Source: Dehalococcoidia bacterium
Lineage (GTDB): Bacteria; Chloroflexota; Dehalococcoidia; SZUA-161
Reading direction: 5' to 3'
Length of the DNA stretch: 11,986 bases
NCBI GenBank assembly: GCA_020344295.1
Contig: CP070819.1
Location: 251,353-263,338 of the forward strand
Positions 1-7,707 of this stretch are shown here, piece by piece. A program made the translations under genes and the position numbers. The number at the start of each line of letters is the position of its first letter. Positions within the stretch are counted from its first letter, which is position 1. The notes under the pieces were generated by a model. The model was not told where the DNA came from, did no database searches, and saw only the letters and a list, made by a program, of their open reading frames with translations.

Positions 1-676
1 ATCGGTTGTGAAGGTATAGCAGGAAGCACAGCAGCATAAACGTGACTGAGAAGGTGTCCAGCATAGCCAGTCTGGAGAAATTGAAGGTCAGTGTCTCGAA
101 GGCGAGAAAAACGAATGCTAGGAAAGCTGCACGGTTGTCCAAGAGCCTGCGGCAAATCAGATAGAATAAACCGGCAGCAGCCACCCCCGAGATCGCGGGC
201 AGAAATCTCCATCCCCATGCGTTATCGCCGAAAATCGAGATGCCAGCCGCTAAAATCAGCTTCCCTAATGGCGGGTGCTCAAGATATTGCAGTTCCCCTC
301 CATCCAGAATGGATCGAGCCTCCTCCACATAGAAAATCTCATCGTAGACTAGAATTGACTTGAATGGGACTATGGAAAGGTAAAGAAGGAATATAATCAG
401 AAGCAGAATGGAGACTGAAAGCCTTTCACGCTCCCGGAACCAGTTGATAACAGCCTTTGGCCTTGAAATAGAGGCAGCCAGTCTGCCCCCTGCGGCTGGC
501 TCAGCAAAGTCCGAATACAATGTTTGATCAACTGCATCCGCTTCATCGGGTGCAATCTGAGGCCCATAGGCATCTGACAGCTTGGTCTTGCACCTGGAAC
601 AGCGGTACGTTTTACCCGGGTCTGAGGGGTCAGGAATGCGGTTCTTAGCACCACATTCCGGGCATACAACTATCAA
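1..676 (-). CDS. Zinc-ribbon + PMT-family membrane glycosyltransferase (partial, C-terminus outside window)
   Basis: This open frame has no stop from a TAG just upstream of position 676 to the window edge, giving 225 codons. It has no early ATG, so an ATG-based caller misses it. I chose the TTG at 676 because GGACAGGA lies just upstream on the coding strand. Residues 5-29 form a small zinc ribbon (C5xxC8 and C26xxC29). A hydrophilic linker follows, then a hydrophobic segment at about 88-104. Next come the Asp-Glu pair D112-E113 in a VYDEIFY context and EHPPLGK at 133-139. Both are hallmarks of dolichyl-phosphate-mannose-type (PMT/GT39-like) glycosyltransferases, which move sugars from lipid carriers on the outer membrane face. 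More hydrophobic segments and an RLAMLD motif (202-207) follow. The family assignment is strong, but the acceptor and sugar are unknown. It lies 249 nt beyond the stop of metV and is probably a separate unit. Confidence 0.82.
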   Translation of the reverse strand, partial: MIVVCPECGAKNRIPDPSDPGKTYRCSRCKTKLSDAYGPQIAPDEADAVDQTLYSDFAEPAAGGRLAASISRPKAVINWFRERERLSVSILLLIIFLLYLSIVPFKSILVYDEIFYVEEARSILDGGELQYLEHPPLGKLILAAGISIFGDNAWGWRFLPAISGVAAAGLFYLICRRLLDNRAAFLAFVFLAFETLTFNFSRLAMLDTFSVTFMLLCFLLYLHNR

Positions 677-925
677 TACTTTTCCTGTCCCTGTATTATC
701 CGGAGAGCCGATATTCAGTCGCTATTCTACAGGTTTCCTGTCACAGGGGCAACGTGTATTGCATTATATACCACGTAGAGAGGTCTGTATTTTCGGGTAA
801 CAATCAGGGCCAGGTGAGGTTTCTACAAGATATGCCGGGGAGGCAGAATGGTTCTATTACAGGGGACTGGACAGATCAGTTTATCGCCCGTATGGGTCTA
901 TCTTAACAGTGATCCAGTGGACAGG
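677..925. other. Intergenic region between metV end and glycosyltransferase start
   Basis: I see no convincing coding frame and no clear rho-independent terminator (GC-rich hairpin plus T-run) for the metV-terminated operon. A short palindrome, CCTGTcACAGG, lies at about 735-745. The promoter of the glycosyltransferase gene would be expected here on the minus strand, but I could not identify one confidently. Confidence 0.4.
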
Positions 926-1615
926 CTACTCTACGGCGGCCTCTTCCATTTCAGCTTTCAAATAATCTTCGTTGACCTGGCGGGCCGGAGAGTCCTGGTT
1001 CCTGAAGTCTTTGGGTGGGGCTACCCTGATAATATTATCCAGCTGGCCTTGCTTGCTGAGGCGATCATAGATCAATGCCCACGCACAATCCCTGTTGGGA
1101 TCAGTCTCGCACCTGCCGCCCTGGCTCCCGCCACAGGGGCCGTTAAGAATGCTCTTGGGACAACGTGTTATGGGGCAGATGCCGGCATATTGACCGAGCA
1201 CACACTGCCCACAGGCACGACACCGCTCCGCCCAGACGCCCTCCTCCTCGGCGATTCCGATGAACCGGGTGTTCAGTCCGGGGATTAAGGGAATCGGGTC
1301 TAACATATCGGCCATCAACTGCACGCCGGCACCACATGCCATAGAGAGCACTGCATCGTAGTTCCTGGCCATCTCAACTATGGGTTCTATGTATTCCCGG
1401 TCACACTGACGCTGTATGGTCACTTCACCGATCTCGACTTCTTTACCTTCCAGTTTATTCGCCATCCTGAGCTGAGTAGCAAGCAGTTCCACCTCTTTTT
1501 CACCACCGGCCATACACACGCTGACACAAGTGCCACAGCCGACTATCAGCAGCTTATTATAGCCTTGTACTGATTCTTTTATCTCTTCGAAGGGTTTTCT
1601 CTCTCCTACGATCAT
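926..1615 (-). CDS. metV: MetV-like zinc/iron-sulfur protein (methylene-THF reductase C-terminal family)
   Basis: The 229-residue product is Cys-rich and matches the methylene-tetrahydrofolate reductase C-terminal domain family (MetV). In acetogens MetV partners MetF and carries electrons to the flavin that reduces methylene-THF to methyl-THF in the Wood-Ljungdahl pathway. Visible Cys groups are C27/C30/C34 (GCGTCVSVC), C71, C94 (MACGAG), and a dense C-terminal set at C132, C135, C138, C147, C152, C161, C169 and C177, including NGPCGG, a family signature. The ATG at 1615 overlaps the mvhD stop in an ATGA, and AAGGAG sits 8 nt upstream, so the two are probably translationally coupled. It is the last gene of the Hdr/Nuo operon. 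In Moorella, metV lies with metF, hdrABC and mvhD. No metF is present here, so MetF must be encoded elsewhere, or this MetV serves another flavoprotein. Confidence 0.87.
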   Translation of the reverse strand: MIVGERKPFEEIKESVQGYNKLLIVGCGTCVSVCMAGGEKEVELLATQLRMANKLEGKEVEIGEVTIQRQCDREYIEPIVEMARNYDAVLSMACGAGVQLMADMLDPIPLIPGLNTRFIGIAEEEGVWAERCRACGQCVLGQYAGICPITRCPKSILNGPCGGSQGGRCETDPNRDCAWALIYDRLSKQGQLDNIIRVAPPKDFRNQDSPARQVNEDYLKAEMEEAAVE

Positions 1616-2043
1616 GCTACCTTCTCCTTTTCCCTCTTCAAAGGATTAGGACCCAAACGCCTGGCTCTTTCCGTCATCTCGTTTACAGCATTGGCAAACA
1701 GTGGAGCATCCGAAGCCCCGATGTTGAACATCTCGAGCCGCTCCGGCTCTATCCCCACTTCCTCCAGCAGCTTCTTTGCGTGTTGTACCCTCTTCTTTGC
1801 TCTAAAATTTCCTTCCAGGAAATGACAATCGCCTTCCTCTCACCCGGCGACAAAGGCAGCGTCGGCCCCGTCCTCAAAGGCTTTGAGCAGGTGGAGAGTA
1901 TCTACCTTGCCGGTACACATAAGCTTCACTATCCGCACATTCGGCGAATATTCCAACCGCATGGAACCAGCCAGATCAGCTGCCGAATAGGCGCAATAAT
2001 GACAGCAAAAGCCAACTACCTTGGGTTCGTAATCCTCACCCAT
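1612..2043 (-). CDS. mvhD: MvhD-like electron-transfer subunit, selenoprotein with in-frame TGA (Sec68)
   Basis: Reading the TGA at 1842-1840 as selenocysteine gives one 143-residue MvhD/VhuD/FrhD-family protein, the normal length for the family. The first 67 residues carry FCCHYC (C13, C14, C17), DLAGSMR and LMCTGKVD (C43). After the TGA the same frame continues with EEGDCHFLEGN and a typical helical tail ending in ALGPNPL-like RLGPNPL. The family normally reads G-C-x-x-G-D-C-H at this site, so the TGA sits exactly at the first Cys, giving G-U-E-E-G-D-C-H with C73 intact. Selenocysteine at this site is known in methanogen VhuD and reported for BamF of class II benzoyl-CoA reductase. MvhD carries a [2Fe-2S] centre and passes electrons to HdrA. 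The start at 2043 follows AAGGGA, 18 nt after the upstream fusion gene. The end overlaps metV by 4 nt. A pseudogene or sequencing error is unlikely because frame, length and conservation continue across the TGA. Confidence 0.9.
1801..1842 (-). promoter_or_regulatory. Putative bacterial SECIS element after the mvhD UGA
   Basis: On the coding strand, just 3' of the UGA (1842-1840), the RNA can fold into a hairpin. A perfect 6-bp stem (AUUUCC at 1823-1818 with GGAAAU at 1812-1807) closes a UGGAA loop. The loop could tighten by one more U-A pair. Below an internal mismatch, a few further weak pairs (1826-1828 with 1802-1804) are possible. The loop starts 22 nt after the UGA and has G at its second position. 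This agrees with bacterial SECIS rules (loop about 16-37 nt after UGA, G among the first two loop bases), so it would be read by SelB. The fold was done by eye. Confidence 0.7.
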
Positions 2044-2061
2044 ACTGTTTCCCTTTCTCGC

Positions 2062-5000
2062 TTATTCTTCACACAACACGGCGGTTTTCGCCATCACCTG
2101 ATCATCTGAATAATGCCGCAGACGTATGGCTTTTCGTGGGCAGGCACTGGCGCAGATGCCACAGCCCTGACACGCTGCAGGCTCTATAGATGCAACACCT
2201 CGTTCATTAATCCTGGGCACGTTGAATGGGCAAGATCTCACGCACGTAAGGCAGGCTACACATCTATCCTCATCCACAACAGAGACGACTCCACCTACCA
2301 TAAGATGCGTCTTGGAAAGCACCGTCACTGCGCGAGATACCGCGCCTCTGGCCTGAGAAATCGATTCTGAAATCGTTTTTGGGGCGTGGGCAAGCCCACA
2401 GAGGTACATCCCCTCATTGACGAAATCCAGAGGACGGAGCTTCAAATGGGCTTCCATGTAGAAGCCATCTTGGGTCAACGGGAGTTTCAGCTTGCTTGAG
2501 AAATCCATAGCATCGGGCTGAGGCCGGACAGCTGCGCTCAGAGCAAGAATATCGGGCTGTAGGAGGATATCTGTACCCAATATCGAATCGAAAACCTTTA
2601 CCTGCAGCCTGCCATCGACCAGCTCGACCTCCGGTTTCCTCTCAACATCGAATCGGATGAAGGTCACCCCTCTGTCCCTCGCCTCACGGTACTTGAGCTC
2701 CTTCATTGAGTAAGTCCTTATATCACGATACAGGACGTAGACCTCAGCATCTGGGTTCTCGTCTTTGATCTTAATTGCATTCTTTACTGCCTGGCTGCAG
2801 CAAATCCGGCTGCAGTACATGTGGTCCTCTTCACGCGACCCGACGCACTGTATCATCACGACAGATTTCAAGTCCTTGGCATTCAGTGTGTTCTTGGCAA
2901 TCCTTTCCTCAAGCTCTACCTGGGTCATAACCTTCTCCGATTGGCCACATAAATACTCTGTAGGAGTATACTCTACCCCACCCGTAGCCAGAATCACCAC
3001 GCCGTGTTCGATTCTTTCAGTATTGCCGTCGGCCATCTTAATCGTTGTTTCGTAGTTACCCACATAGCCTGACAGAGCACTGACTTCCGCACCTTTATAT
3101 ACCCTGATCATCGGCTCCTGCTCAATCTGTGCCATTAGAGATGAGAGCAACTCCTGAGGATCCTGACCCTCAAGCGTGTAGTACAGGTGTCTCAGGTTCC
3201 CGCCCAGCTCACCCTCTCTCTCCACTAATACTGCCTCGAATCCCTGCGAGGCAATGCCCAGAGCAGCAGTCATACCGGCCAGTCCACCGCCGATAACGAG
3301 AGCTTTGCGTATAATATTTGACGGAGACTCATGCAACGGTTCGAGATTGACGACGCGGGCCACCGCCATTCTCACCAGATCCTTAGCTTTTTCGCTGGCC
3401 TCTTGTGCATGAGTGGCATGGACCCAGGAGCACTGGTCTCTGATATTGGCCATCTCAAACAGGAACTTATTCAGTCCCGCTTCACGGATTGTCTCCTGGA
3501 AAAGCGGCTCGTGTGTTCTGGGACTACAGGAAGCAACAACAATTCGATTGAGGTTATGCTCCTTGATAATGTCCATGATTTTAATCTGCGTATCGGTAGA
3601 GCAGGTATAAAGATACTCCTCAGCATAGACGACATTTGGTAGACTCTTGGCGTATTCAGCTACACTGGGAACATCGACAACCCGTGCTATATTGGTGCCA
3701 CAGCGGCAGACAAATACCCCGACCCTCGGTTCCTCTCCGGTCACATCTGTCTCAGGGGGATATTCCTTCTCCGCCACCATTGTGCCGCGGGCTTCAGCTA
3801 TACCCTGCGAGGCGAGGCAAGCCGCACTGCTGGCATGCATAACAGACTCAGGGATATCCATTGGCGAGTCGAAAGCACCGGCCACATATATGCCGGGACG
3901 CGAGGTGATATTAGGACTGAGTTCATCTGTCTCGCAAAAGCCGAACCTATCGATGTCTACAGAGAGTTTTTCAGCCAGATCCTTGGAACTTGCGGAGGGA
4001 ACCAGCCCTACGGAAAGAACCACCATCTCGAATTCTTCCTGAACCTTCTGCCCTTCCTCGCCCGAATACTCCAGAATCAGGTTCTTACTCTGCTGTAGCT
4101 CCTTAATCCCTGAGACTATCCCCTTTACATAACGTACACCAAACTTGTTCTTCGCAGATTCGTAATATCGCTCAAAGCCTTTGCCATGAGCCCTGATGTC
4201 ATTGTAGAAGATTGTGGGCTCAATCTCACTGGCATGTTCCTTAGCTATGATCGCCTCTTTGGTTGCATACATACAGCAGACCGATGAGCAGTAGTCCCGG
4301 CCGCAGGTCTCGTCCCTCGAACCCACACATTGAATCCACGCTATCTTCACCGGATGTCTGGCATCGGATGGTCGCAGTACCTGACCCTGGAACGGGCCCG
4401 ACGCTGATAGAATGCGCTCGAATTCCAGGCTGGTAACGACATTAGGCATTCGACCATAACCATATTCGGATTTGATGGTTGCGTCGAAGGGCTCGAATCC
4501 GGGAGTGAGAATAATCGATCCTACCTCTATCTCAACAACCTCGTCTTGCTGTCCATGGTTGATCGCCCCAACCTTGCAGAAGCTCTCACATACCTTGCAC
4601 TCGCCAGTGAGAAGGTGGATACACTTGCTGCTGTCAATTATCGGAACATTGGGTATTGCTTGAGGATAAGGAATATAGATAGGGGCCCTATTCCCCAGCC
4701 TTGTATCGAACTCAGACGGAATCGGTATGGGAGTATTGTCAGTGATATCTTCAAGCTTGATGGCTCCGGTGGGGCAAACAAAGGCACAGGCCCCACAGGT
4801 CCGGCATACATCTGACTGTACATGGAATGGTGTGTCTACCCTGCGGTCAACCCCTCTGCCCACAAAGCTGATAGCACTCGTACCCATTCTCTCCGCACAC
4901 ATTCGCACACACAGCCCACAAAGTATGCAGTCATCATGCTTCGTCTTTTTCAGCCTCAGTGTCTCAACGCCATACTCCTTGGCAAGGCTCTGCAGAATGG

Positions 5001-5304
5001 GCACATCGGGGCACCGAGCTAGAAGGAGTTCGATGATCATCTTGCGAACCTTATGTACCGCGGGGGAATCAGTCGTCACTACCAGACCTTCCTCAACGGG
5101 ATAGGTACAGGATGTAACCATTCTGGTTCTGCCCCGGGCCGTTATCTCCACAGTGCAGAGACGGCAGCCGCCGTAAGGAGACAGCGCCTCGTGGTAGCAT
5201 AAAGTCGGGATTTTTATGCCCGCATCCCGGGCTGCCTCGAGGACTGTTATGCCCTCGTTGACCGAGACCGGCTTACCATTTATCTCCAGATTAATCGTAC
5301 TCAT
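2062..5304 (-). CDS. NuoG N-terminus :: HdrA C-terminal part :: second HdrA fusion flavoprotein
   Basis: This 1080-residue electron-transfer flavoprotein fuses three parts. (a) Residues 1-185 resemble the NuoG/hydrogenase N-terminus: a plant-type [2Fe-2S] domain (C36, C47, C50, C66), then two 4Fe-4S motifs (C126/129/132/136 and C167/170/173/177). The His-Cys3 cluster that normally lies between these is missing; the region reads LLLARCPDVPILQ. (b) Residues 197-510 are the part of HdrA that follows its first ferredoxin motif: EFDTRLGNRAPIYIP, C228...C236/C239/C243, and IQCVGSRDE...YCSSVCC (C326-C344). The FAD-binding N-terminus is absent here. (c) Residues 527-1080 are a nearly complete second HdrA: N-terminal VFVCRCGTNI, VASCSPRTHEPLF, dinucleotide motif GGGLAGM (672-678), IQCVGSREEDHMYCSRICC (820-836), and two 4Fe-4S motifs (C1015-C1025 and C1045-C1055). 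HdrA flavins carry out electron bifurcation in characterised complexes. I chose ATG at 5304 (TGATG overlap with the upstream stop, GAGG 7 nt upstream) over an in-frame GTG at 5307, which lies too close to that site. Confidence 0.88.
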   Translation of the reverse strand: MSTINLEINGKPVSVNEGITVLEAARDAGIKIPTLCYHEALSPYGGCRLCTVEITARGRTRMVTSCTYPVEEGLVVTTDSPAVHKVRKMIIELLLARCPDVPILQSLAKEYGVETLRLKKTKHDDCILCGLCVRMCAERMGTSAISFVGRGVDRRVDTPFHVQSDVCRTCGACAFVCPTGAIKLEDITDNTPIPIPSEFDTRLGNRAPIYIPYPQAIPNVPIIDSSKCIHLLTGECKVCESFCKVGAINHGQQDEVVEIEVGSIILTPGFEPFDATIKSEYGYGRMPNVVTSLEFERILSASGPFQGQVLRPSDARHPVKIAWIQCVGSRDETCGRDYCSSVCCMYATKEAIIAKEHASEIEPTIFYNDIRAHGKGFERYYESAKNKFGVRYVKGIVSGIKELQQSKNLILEYSGEEGQKVQEEFEMVVLSVGLVPSASSKDLAEKLSVDIDRFGFCETDELSPNITSRPGIYVAGAFDSPMDIPESVMHASSAACLASQGIAEARGTMVAEKEYPPETDVTGEEPRVGVFVCRCGTNIARVVDVPSVAEYAKSLPNVVYAEEYLYTCSTDTQIKIMDIIKEHNLNRIVVASCSPRTHEPLFQETIREAGLNKFLFEMANIRDQCSWVHATHAQEASEKAKDLVRMAVARVVNLEPLHESPSNIIRKALVIGGGLAGMTAALGIASQGFEAVLVEREGELGGNLRHLYYTLEGQDPQELLSSLMAQIEQEPMIRVYKGAEVSALSGYVGNYETTIKMADGNTERIEHGVVILATGGVEYTPTEYLCGQSEKVMTQVELEERIAKNTLNAKDLKSVVMIQCVGSREEDHMYCSRICCSQAVKNAIKIKDENPDAEVYVLYRDIRTYSMKELKYREARDRGVTFIRFDVERKPEVELVDGRLQVKVFDSILGTDILLQPDILALSAAVRPQPDAMDFSSKLKLPLTQDGFYMEAHLKLRPLDFVNEGMYLCGLAHAPKTISESISQARGAVSRAVTVLSKTHLMVGGVVSVVDEDRCVACLTCVRSCPFNVPRINERGVASIEPAACQGCGICASACPRKAIRLRHYSDDQVMAKTAVLCEE

Positions 5305-7268
5305 CACTTAGCCTCATTCTTTTGCCGAATGGCTCGCTGCTCTTCAGGAAGTGGAGGGGGAACAGGTTCACCCGATATTTTTGCCACGGCACCAAAACGC
5401 TGCGGGCAAACATCGTAGCAGGTACCACATTTAGTACACTTCTCCTGATCGATTACGTGAATATAGTTCTTCTCACCGGCGATTGCATCGACAGGGCACT
5501 CTCTGGCGCAAATCATACAGGCTTTACACTTAGCGGGATCAATATAGTATGAGAAAAGGGCCTTGCAGACTCCGGCCGGGCAGCGCTTATCCCTGACATG
5601 CGCTTCGTACTCATCTCGAAAGTACTGCATGGTAGTCATAACAGGATTGGCCGCGGTTTGCCCGAGAGCGCACAGAGCGGCAGCCTTGCCCGTTTCAGCG
5701 ATATCCTCTAATAACTCTAAGTCTCCCTCCTGGCCACGTCCCTCGGTGATCTCCGTCAGGATTGTGAGCATCTGATCGATTCCCTCGCGGCAGGGGACAC
5801 ACTTGCCACAGGACTCATCAGTGAGGAAATCGACAAAGTACTTGGCCACGTCAACCATGCAGGTATCCTCATCCAGCACAATCATTCCTCCGGAACCCAT
5901 CATCGAGCCCAGCTTGTTCAGCTCATCGAAATCCACCGGTGAGTCAATAAGGCTCTCCGGGATACAGCCGCCTGAGGGCCCTCCGGTCTGGACCGCCTTG
6001 AACTTCTTACCCCCGGGGATTCCACCACCCATTTTAAAGACGATATCACGTAGAGAAGTGCCCATGGGCACCTCGACTAAACCGGTGTTGTTTACCTTGC
6101 CTACAAGGGAGAATATCTTGGTTCCCTTACTCCCTTCTGTCCCAATAGAAGCAAACCATTCGGCTCCCTTGTTGATAATGGCGGGCACATTAGCCCAGGT
6201 CTCGACATTGTTTAGTACACTGGGCATGTTCCAAAGGCCCTTAACAACAGTATGAATATGCTTGGGCCTGGGCTCCCCAACCCTGCCCTCTATCGCAGTC
6301 ATCAGAGCACTTGACTCGCCTGATACAAAGGCTCCGGCCCCTCGATGCACTTTTATAATGAAATCGAACCCAGAGCCGAGAATATTCTCCCCTATGAAGC
6401 CGTATCCCTCGGCCTGCTTTATAGCAATACCTAGGTTGCTTACTGCGAGGGGATACTCATTGCGTACGTATACATAACCCTCGTGAGAACCAACTGCGTA
6501 AGCGCCGATAATCAGCCCCTCGAGTACGCTGTGCGGGTTTCCTTCGAGAAGGCTCCTGTCCATATAGGCTCCAGGGTCACCTTCGTCAGCATTCACAATC
6601 ACATAACGTATGTCAGCCATTACATGAGCGGCTTCCTCCCATTTCCTGCCCGTTGGAAATCCTCCACCACCACGACCACGCAGACCGGACTTCTTGATCG
6701 TATCGATAACCGCTTCAGGGCTCATCTCAGAAAGAACCTGCGCCAGCGCAGAATAGCCGCCGAGGGCAATGTAATCATCGATATTGCGAGGATCGATCTT
6801 GCTATTATCACCGAATATAAGCCGCGTCTGGTGCTTATAGAACGGTATTTCATGCTCGTGTGCTACCTTTTCGCCGGTAGCCGGATCGGTATAGAGGAGG
6901 CGATCAACAACTTTTCCCTCATTAATGGTCTGATTAATTATCTCCTGCACATCGCCCGGCTGTACCTGGATATAACAGATCTCTTCAGGAAATATCACAA
7001 CCAGCGGCCCTTTTTCGCAAAAGCCATGGCACCCGGTTCGCCTCAGCTCAACTTTTTCTACCAATCCTTGACTCTTCAACTCCTCTTCAAACGCAATACC
7101 GACCTTTTCGCTGGCATAGGCCTGGCAGCCGGTTCCGGAGCATAACGTTATACAATGCTTATTGGGATCCCTCTTACCCAAGATCTCTTCCCTGAGTCGT
7201 TCCAAATCCGCGACTGATTTCAACCGGTCTATAGATCCTATCTCCTGGATCGCACTACTCATAGCCAT
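5304..7268 (-). CDS. nuoF: NuoF-like NADH-oxidising FMN/iron-sulfur subunit (HndC/HydB/BamH type)
   Basis: The 654-residue protein is longer than respiratory NuoF because it has added domains at both ends, as in bifurcating hydrogenase HydB/HndC and BamH. In order, it has a thioredoxin-like [2Fe-2S] domain (C43, C48, C80, C84), then the NuoF core with the glycine-rich FMN/NADH region RGRGGGGFPTGRKW (197-210) and NADEGDPGAY (226-235). The NuoF 4Fe-4S site follows (ESCGKCVPC: C487, C490, C493, plus C533), and a C-terminal double 4Fe-4S ferredoxin ends it (C581/584/587/591 and C611/614/617/621). It should exchange electrons between NAD(H) and the cluster chain leading to the Hdr flavins; whether it oxidises or reduces NAD in vivo is inferred. 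The ATG at 7268 overlaps the end of the nuoE-like gene by 14 nt and has AAGGGA 6 nt upstream. It appears complete, with all expected cluster ligands. Confidence 0.93.
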   Translation of the reverse strand: MAMSSAIQEIGSIDRLKSVADLERLREEILGKRDPNKHCITLCSGTGCQAYASEKVGIAFEEELKSQGLVEKVELRRTGCHGFCEKGPLVVIFPEEICYIQVQPGDVQEIINQTINEGKVVDRLLYTDPATGEKVAHEHEIPFYKHQTRLIFGDNSKIDPRNIDDYIALGGYSALAQVLSEMSPEAVIDTIKKSGLRGRGGGGFPTGRKWEEAAHVMADIRYVIVNADEGDPGAYMDRSLLEGNPHSVLEGLIIGAYAVGSHEGYVYVRNEYPLAVSNLGIAIKQAEGYGFIGENILGSGFDFIIKVHRGAGAFVSGESSALMTAIEGRVGEPRPKHIHTVVKGLWNMPSVLNNVETWANVPAIINKGAEWFASIGTEGSKGTKIFSLVGKVNNTGLVEVPMGTSLRDIVFKMGGGIPGGKKFKAVQTGGPSGGCIPESLIDSPVDFDELNKLGSMMGSGGMIVLDEDTCMVDVAKYFVDFLTDESCGKCVPCREGIDQMLTILTEITEGRGQEGDLELLEDIAETGKAAALCALGQTAANPVMTTMQYFRDEYEAHVRDKRCPAGVCKALFSYYIDPAKCKACMICARECPVDAIAGEKNYIHVIDQEKCTKCGTCYDVCPQRFGAVAKISGEPVPPPLPEEQRAIRQKNEAK

Positions 7269-7707
7269 CGAGTATCCCTTCTACCCCGGATACCGCCAGT
7301 TTGCCATGGGCTTCACCGTCGATTACCATCACCGGGCCCAGTGCACAACAGCCAAGACAGTTAACCCTTTCCAGGCTGAACCTGCGGTCCTGTGTTGTTT
7401 CACAGGCCTTGATGCCCAATACGTCCTCCACCTTTTCCAGAATCCTGGGCGCTCCCCTAACATGGCATGCTGTACCCATGCATACATTCGCAATATGCCG
7501 TCCTCTTGGCACCAGACTGAATGCCTTGTAGAAACTGGCCACACTGTATGCCTGTGTTAAGGGGATCCCCAGCCTCTCGCAGACCCGCTCCAGAGCCTCC
7601 TTTGGCAGCCAGTTGTACTCGGCCTGGACATCCTGCAGTACTTGAATGAGAATCCCGTCCTCCCCATCATATTCATCAATAATCCTGTCGATAGTATCCA
7701 GTTCCAT
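7255..7707 (-). CDS. nuoE: NuoE-like [2Fe-2S] thioredoxin-fold subunit
   Basis: The 150-residue protein has the standard size and pattern of NuoE/HydC/HndA/BamG. A helical N-terminus carries WLPKEALERV and the conserved TQAYSVASFYKAF segment (51-63). The four [2Fe-2S] ligands follow: C76-x4-C81 (CMGTACHVRG) and C117-x3-C121 (CLGCCALGP). It forms the NADH-oxidising module with the NuoF-like subunit, next to which it is encoded with a 14-nt overlap. The ATG at 7707 directly follows the TGA of the upstream HdrA fragment, in the same reading frame. A purine-rich GAAGAGGG lies a few bases before it. Nothing is missing relative to the family. Confidence 0.93.
   Translation of the reverse strand: MELDTIDRIIDEYDGEDGILIQVLQDVQAEYNWLPKEALERVCERLGIPLTQAYSVASFYKAFSLVPRGRHIANVCMGTACHVRGAPRILEKVEDVLGIKACETTQDRRFSLERVNCLGCCALGPVMVIDGEAHGKLAVSGVEGILDGYE

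Noticed and set aside
848..1288. A 146-codon plus-strand open frame.
   Set aside because: It lies mostly antisense to metV, whose Cys motifs are clear; its translation resembles no family and has no good ribosome site.
1840..2043. A 67-residue stand-alone short protein ending at the TGA.
   Set aside because: The same frame continues with conserved MvhD sequence to a natural stop overlapping metV, so this is half of a selenoprotein gene.
6483..7145. A 220-codon plus-strand open frame.
   Set aside because: It is entirely antisense to the strongly conserved NuoF-like gene and has no recognisable domain.
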